58,943 nucleotides of DNA, taken from assembly GCA_018057455.1 (NCBI GenBank), contig JAGPDT010000010.1, positions 1 through 58,943 of the forward strand, in the 5' to 3' direction. Positions within the stretch are counted from its first letter, which is position 1; every line of letters begins with the position of its first letter. The position numbers were made by a program, and so were the translations under genes. The stretch comes from Flavobacteriales bacterium (GTDB lineage Bacteria > Bacteroidota > Bacteroidia > Flavobacteriales_F > PHOS-HE28). This document shows positions 55,095 through 58,943 of the stretch, in pieces. The notes under the pieces were generated by a model, which was given only the letters and a program-made list of their open reading frames with translations, did no database searches and had not been told where the DNA came from.

Positions 55095-56372
55095 ATGCAG
55101 CCCGGCGAACCGGTCCTTCTTGTGTGCCATGCTTTCCCGCCGGTGGCGGGCATCGGCGGCAGGCGCTGGGCCAAGTTCGCCAAGGAGCTGGCACGGCGCG
55201 GCCACACGGTGCATGTGGTGCGCTGCGGAACCCGGCCCGGCAGGCCCGCTTCACTGTGGAGCGAGGACGCCGACACGCCGGGCATTGTGCACCATGTGCT
55301 GCCTGCACGCTACCCGGCGGTGCTCACCCAAGTGGAGGTGGCCTCCCTGGCCGACAAGCTGCGCTACCATGCCTGGATGAAGGTGCTGCCCTGGTTGTGC
55401 AAGGGCAATTGGTACGACCCCACGATCTTCTGGCGCAAACAACTGCGCCGAAAGGCCAAGGAGCTGGTGCACCGGCACGGCATCCGGCAGGTGATCGCCA
55501 CCGGGGCGCCCTTCCGCCTGATGGCCTATGCCGCGGAGCTGAAACTAGACCTCCCGCACCTGCACCTGGTGGTGGACCTGCGCGATGAGTGGACGTGGAA
55601 AGACCATTACGGCCTGGCCTCGATCGGGGCCGGGCGCCGGCAACGGGAAATGGCCATGGAAGCCCGCGTGATGCAGCTGGCCGACCAGGTGACCACGCCC
55701 CATGCGCGGATCGTGGAGCACCTCCAACGCACCTATCCGGGCGACCCGGCCAAATACAAGGTGCTGCCACACGCGGTGGACCCCGCCGACTTTGATGCCG
55801 CCACCTTCCCTGCCGAAGACGGCATCTTCCGCATGGTATATGCCGGCAGCCTGTACGGCGCCGGTGAGGCCGATGTGTATTTCGAACAGCTGCTGGGGGC
55901 GTTTGAAGCGTTGCGCACCAATCGGCCCGGGGCATTTGCCTGTTGCCGGCTGGACCTGTACATCACCGGCCACGACGTAGGCGCGTACAGGACCAAAGTG
56001 GCCGCGCGCGGGCTCGCTGAACAGGTCCGCTTCCATCCACCGGTGCCGCCGAAAGAGGTCTTCCGTTTGATCAAGGCATCAAACGTGGTGATCCTTTACA
56101 TCCCGCAAGTGAACAAGGACATCCTGGGCACCAAGTTCCAGGAAATCTTCTACGCAGGCACGCCCATCCTGCACGTGGGCGAACCCGGGGTGGTGAGCCG
56201 CACCATCCGCGAGAAGCGCATGGGCGATACCGTGCGCGTGGAGGAACTGGTGCAGGAACTGCCGCGCATCCTTTCCGGGGAACGCCAGGTGAGGTGCGAC
56301 CGCCATGCCGACCACAGCGCATACCTGCTGCCCAGCGTGACGGACAAGCTGTTGCGCGAAGTCCTGGTTTGA
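55095..56372 (+). CDS. Glycosyltransferase (GT-B, family 4-like)
   Basis: 425 residues, beginning LLVCHAFPPVAGIGGRRWAKFAKEL, a typical GT4 N-terminal loop with the GGxR pattern, then a C-terminal half with DGIFRMVYAGSLYGAGEADVYF and VVILYIPQVNKDILGTKFQEIFYAGTPIL. The donor site resembles families that transfer deoxy- or amino-sugars, but specificity cannot be read. The only plus-strand gene in the right part of the polysaccharide locus. Confidence 0.88.
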   Translation: MQPGEPVLLVCHAFPPVAGIGGRRWAKFAKELARRGHTVHVVRCGTRPGRPASLWSEDADTPGIVHHVLPARYPAVLTQVEVASLADKLRYHAWMKVLPWLCKGNWYDPTIFWRKQLRRKAKELVHRHGIRQVIATGAPFRLMAYAAELKLDLPHLHLVVDLRDEWTWKDHYGLASIGAGRRQREMAMEARVMQLADQVTTPHARIVEHLQRTYPGDPAKYKVLPHAVDPADFDAATFPAEDGIFRMVYAGSLYGAGEADVYFEQLLGAFEALRTNRPGAFACCRLDLYITGHDVGAYRTKVAARGLAEQVRFHPPVPPKEVFRLIKASNVVILYIPQVNKDILGTKFQEIFYAGTPILHVGEPGVVSRTIREKRMGDTVRVEELVQELPRILSGERQVRCDRHADHSAYLLPSVTDKLLREVLV

Positions 56373-56383
56373 CCCATGGGCGA

Positions 56384-57517
56384 TCAACCCAGCCTGGCCA
56401 ACAACCCTACGTAGGCGCTGCGGAAGCTTTCCTTGGTGAAGTGGGCCCTGGCGTAGGCTTGCAACCGCATGCGCTCCACGGCCGAAGGACGCCGCAACGG
56501 CGGCAACGGCGCCCCCACCGGGCAGAGGGTGCCCAACTCTTCGCGCACCACGGCAGCGGAGAAATCGCCGATGCCCTCGCTGATCACCACCGGCAGGCCG
56601 CAGGCCAGGTACTCGGCAAACTTGGTGGGCGAGGCCACGCGGTTGGTCACGGCATCCTCGCGTACCAGCAGCGCCACGTCGCAACCGCGCAGCAGCAGCG
56701 GCACTTCCTGCGAAGGCACCCAACGGCGGGCCACCCGGCCGGGGAAGTCCTGCACCAGCGCCTCGATGGCAGCATCCGCTTGGCTCAGGAACAACACCTT
56801 CAGCCGGGGCTGCTGCACCAAGGCCTCGCGCAGCAGGGCGTTGAGCAGGGCAAAGGATTGCCACCCCGCCGAGGAACCCGCGTAGGCCGCGATGACATCG
56901 TCGGCATGGGCCTCCGGCAGCGGCCGCTCCACCGGGGTTTCCCCCCTCTCCTGCACATGTGCGCGACCCAGTGTGCAGGGGATCACCACATGGTCGTTGC
57001 CTGCATAGCCATAGCGTTCCCGCCAGTGCTGCACCAAGGCCCGGCTCACGGCCAGGCGCATGTCGGCCCGGGCCACGGCCTCGGCTTCCAGCGCACGGAA
57101 CTGGCCGATCAGCGCATCATCGTCAATGATGCGGTACTCCTCCCACTCGGCGGCATAAGCCGCACGCGCATCGAAGCCCACCTTGGCCACCAGGCGCCGG
57201 TCCCTTGCACGCAGGGCCATCCAGGTGCCCAGCACCCCGCGGGCCAGGATGGCCGAAGGCCGCATGAAGCGGCACAGCAGGTACACCAGGAACCGGTTGC
57301 CGCGCCAGCGCTTCACCCCGGGCACCATGGGCAGCACCAGGGCATCGGGGGCATGGGCCCTGATCTTGCGGCGGATGCCCCTGTAATCGCGGGCGCTTAC
57401 CAGGGCCACCAGCCGCACACGTGCACCGCCCAAGGTGTTGAGGTAGGCCACCACATCGGTCACCTGGCTCCAGTACACCCCGCCGGGGGCGTCGTTGTAT
57501 GTGAGGTAGAGGATCAC
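56384..57517 (-). CDS. Glycosyltransferase-like protein
   Basis: 377 residues. The C-terminal half shows GT-B donor features (VIAAYAGSSAGWQSFALLNALL, LRGCDVALLVREDAVTNRVASPTKFAEYLACGLPVVIS), while the N-terminal half is divergent (MILYLTYNDAPGGVYWSQVTDV). It overlaps the upstream wecB gene by 4 nt (ATGA at 57514-57517), so it is translated with it. Probably uses the sugar nucleotide made by the epimerase pathway. Confidence 0.83.
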   Translation of the reverse strand: MILYLTYNDAPGGVYWSQVTDVVAYLNTLGGARVRLVALVSARDYRGIRRKIRAHAPDALVLPMVPGVKRWRGNRFLVYLLCRFMRPSAILARGVLGTWMALRARDRRLVAKVGFDARAAYAAEWEEYRIIDDDALIGQFRALEAEAVARADMRLAVSRALVQHWRERYGYAGNDHVVIPCTLGRAHVQERGETPVERPLPEAHADDVIAAYAGSSAGWQSFALLNALLREALVQQPRLKVLFLSQADAAIEALVQDFPGRVARRWVPSQEVPLLLRGCDVALLVREDAVTNRVASPTKFAEYLACGLPVVISEGIGDFSAAVVREELGTLCPVGAPLPPLRRPSAVERMRLQAYARAHFTKESFRSAYVGLLARLG

Positions 57518-58599
57518 TGGCGGGCGATCACGTCAAGGACCCGTTCGGTGGCATGGCCGTCCCACAGCGGCGGTACGCTTCCCCGCTTGAAGGTGCCCGC
57601 CCCGATGCGGCCGATGGCTTGCTGCAACGCGGGCAGGTCGAAGGTGATCAGCTCGTTGGAGCCCATGGCAACGGTGATGGGCCGCTCGGTGTTGGGACGC
57701 AGGGTGAGGCAGGGCACCTGGCGGTAGGTGGTCTCTTCCTGGATGCCGCCGCTGTCGGTGATCACGAAGGCGCAAGTGGCGATGAGCCGTTGGAAGTTGA
57801 AGTAGTCCATGGGCCCGGTGAGGCGCAGGTTCCTGAGGTGCTTGAGGCGGTCCATCAGGCCGGTGGCCTCCAGCTTGGCGGTGGTGCGCGGGTGCACGGG
57901 GAACACCACGGGCCGGTCCTTGGCCACCAAGCCGATGAGCTCCACCAACTTGGCCAGTTCGGCGGGGTGGTCCGTGGTGGCGGGCCGGTGGATGGTCATC
58001 AGCACGTGATCACCGCCCTTGAGCCCCAGGTGCTGGAGCACGGGGGCGGCCTGCACCTGTGCATCGAAGGCCACCAGGGTGTCGATCATGGTGTTGCCGG
58101 TGAAATGGACGGCTGCCTCGGGGCGTCCCTCGGCCTTCAGGTGGTCCAGGCCGCTTTGTTCGGTCACGAAGAAGAGGTCGGTGAGGCGGTCGGTGAGGAT
58201 GCGGTTGATCTCTTCGGGCATGCCCGTGTCGCCACTGCGCAAGCCGCTTTCCAGATGCGCCAAGGGGATGCCCATCTTGTTGGCCACCAGGGCGCCGGCC
58301 AGGGTGCTGTTCACGTCGCCGGGCACGATCATCAGGTGGGGCTTCCAGGCCCGGGCCTCGGCTTCCAGGCCGATCATGATGTGGCCCATCTGTGCGGCGG
58401 GCGTGGCCTGGGGCGTGTCCAGGATGCAGTCCGGCCGCAGGCCGAACTGATCGAAGAACACGGTGCTCATGCGGTCGTCGTAGTGCTGGCCGGTATGCAC
58501 CAGGTGCAGTTGCAGGCCACGTTCCGCGGCCAGCGCCTTGAAGCGGGTCACCTTGATGAAATTCGGGCGCGTGCCCACCACCACCATCAACTTCTTCAT
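57514..58599 (-). CDS. wecB: Non-hydrolysing UDP-GlcNAc 2-epimerase
   Basis: About 361 residues: GTRPNFIK at the start, HTGQHYDDRMSTVFFD, PGDVNSTLAGALVANKM, HLESGLRSGDTGMPEEINR, TGNTMIDTL, TDSGGIQEET and a conserved RPNTERPIT block. It interconverts UDP-GlcNAc and UDP-ManNAc. The ATG at 58599 is the family start; 65 codons of open frame upstream have no similarity. Promoter box TACTTTCG at 58645-58652. Confidence 0.94.
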   Translation of the reverse strand: MKKLMVVVGTRPNFIKVTRFKALAAERGLQLHLVHTGQHYDDRMSTVFFDQFGLRPDCILDTPQATPAAQMGHIMIGLEAEARAWKPHLMIVPGDVNSTLAGALVANKMGIPLAHLESGLRSGDTGMPEEINRILTDRLTDLFFVTEQSGLDHLKAEGRPEAAVHFTGNTMIDTLVAFDAQVQAAPVLQHLGLKGGDHVLMTIHRPATTDHPAELAKLVELIGLVAKDRPVVFPVHPRTTAKLEATGLMDRLKHLRNLRLTGPMDYFNFQRLIATCAFVITDSGGIQEETTYRQVPCLTLRPNTERPITVAMGSNELITFDLPALQQAIGRIGAGTFKRGSVPPLWDGHATERVLDVIARQ

Positions 58600-58644
58600 G
58601 CCATGTCCGGTTCGCCACGGGCCATCAGGCCGGCATGGCGGGCG

Positions 58645-58652
58645 CGAAAGTA
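58645..58652 (-). promoter_or_regulatory. Candidate -7 box for wecB and the following GT gene
   Basis: Minus strand reads TACTTTCG, 45 nt before the wecB ATG. Confidence 0.4.
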
Positions 58653-58715
58653 GGCTTCGTTGTGGTGAAGGGCCGGGGCGGGTTGCGGCCCGCCGGGTGA
58701 TCAGGAGGCGGCTCC

Positions 58716-58858
58716 GGGCCGAAGCGATCTTTGATTCCCGTCCGGCGTCATCGCGAGCCCCCCCAGTGCGGGACCGAAGCAATCTTTCATTCAACTGTGG
58801 CTTCGCCCGATGAAAGATTGCTTCGGTCCGGTTGAATGCACCGGCCCTCGCAATGACG
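58716..58858. repeat. Palindromic REP/MITE-like element
   Basis: Core: GGACCGAAGCAATCTTTCAT (58771-58790) and its exact reverse complement (58810-58829), a 20-bp stem with a 19-nt loop. Outside it are near-inverted ends CGTCATCGCGAG (58746-58757) and CTCGCAATGACG (58847-58858), one mismatch. A decayed copy of the left arm (19 of 22 bases) lies at 58716-58737. No coding frame. The terminal phrase resembles the CGTCATTGCGAG repeats I recall from other bacterial genomes. Confidence 0.8.
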
Positions 58859-58943
58859 GAAGGGGGGTCCGGTTGAATGCACCGGCCCTCGCAATGACGG
58901 AAGAGGGTCCGGTTGAATGCACCGGCCCTCGCAATGACGGAAG
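58825..58943. repeat. Tandem direct repeat, about 41 bp unit
   Basis: Three near-identical units beginning GGTCCGGTTGAATGCACC at 58825, 58866 and 58906 (spacing 41 and 40 bp), each holding CTCGCAATGACGG. The third runs to the window edge. Unit 1 overlaps the right arm of the palindromic element. Confidence 0.9.

Noticed and set aside
58825-58943. Repeat array as a CRISPR
   Set aside because: Units are directly joined with no unique spacers and no cas genes are nearby.

Overview
This 58.9 kb window is a GC-rich chromosomal segment of a Bacteroidota bacterium, most likely a high-GC member of Flavobacteriales. The evidence is secreted proteins with type IX secretion (T9SS) C-terminal tails, a gliding-motility-associated C-terminal domain, OmpA and DUF6089 barrels, a TonB-dependent receptor, kynA, and a recurring TAnnTT(T/C)G promoter -7 box with almost no Shine-Dalgarno signals. 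No rRNA, tRNA, CRISPR array, prophage or transposase gene was seen.

Layout. 1-4.4 kb: the end of an HWE/HisKA_2-type sensor kinase converges on an OmpA-family protein. 2.8-7.6 kb (minus strand): a tight run hpt-adk-obgE-PAP2-crcB-alkaline phosphatase, with start/stop overlaps from obgE onward. 7.5-10 kb: a broken T9SS beta-propeller gene. 10-17.7 kb: a two-gene outer-membrane barrel pair, pirin, OsmC, a frameshifted DUF2383 gene, a DksA-like regulator, S1/P1 nuclease, a small secreted Spy-like protein and a TonB-domain protein. 17.8-22.3 kb: tryptophan 2,3-dioxygenase, a beta-CASP RNA-processing metallo-beta-lactamase, a second Spy-like protein and an amino-acid permease. 22.5-27.2 kb: a TonB-dependent receptor followed by a secreted alpha/beta-hydrolase-like T9SS cargo. 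27.2-30 kb: a PadR-PspC module behind a well-defined promoter. 30-36.7 kb: agmatinase family, DCC1-like, universal stress protein, a divergent cysteine-dioxygenase-like protein, a PAS histidine kinase coupled to a receiver-Crp fusion, QueD, and a His-rich lipoprotein with a small membrane protein. 36.7-39.3 kb: nadA-nadB. 39.5-48.8 kb: an NRDE protein, a glycosidase-like lipoprotein, two large secreted surface proteins, a nitronate monooxygenase family protein and a DUF6089 protein. 48.9-58.6 kb: a surface-polysaccharide locus with two sugar epimerase/dehydratases, a Wzy/O-antigen-ligase-like protein, four glycosyltransferases and UDP-GlcNAc 2-epimerase. 58.7-58.9 kb: palindromic and tandem repeat DNA that runs off the window.

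The most useful observations are: (i) TAnnTT(T/C)G boxes lying 3-50 nt before many start codons, often too close for a normal leader; (ii) a cysteine-dioxygenase-like protein that has lost an iron ligand and a catalytic-triad residue; (iii) a receptor/cargo pair whose cargo lacks the hydrolase serine; (iv) a receiver-Crp fusion paired with a PAS kinase; (v) one-base frameshifts, two of them at homopolymers, which are either assembly errors or real decay; (vi) a REP/MITE-like repeat block at the right edge. I did not find a clearly new multi-gene defence or biosynthetic system.
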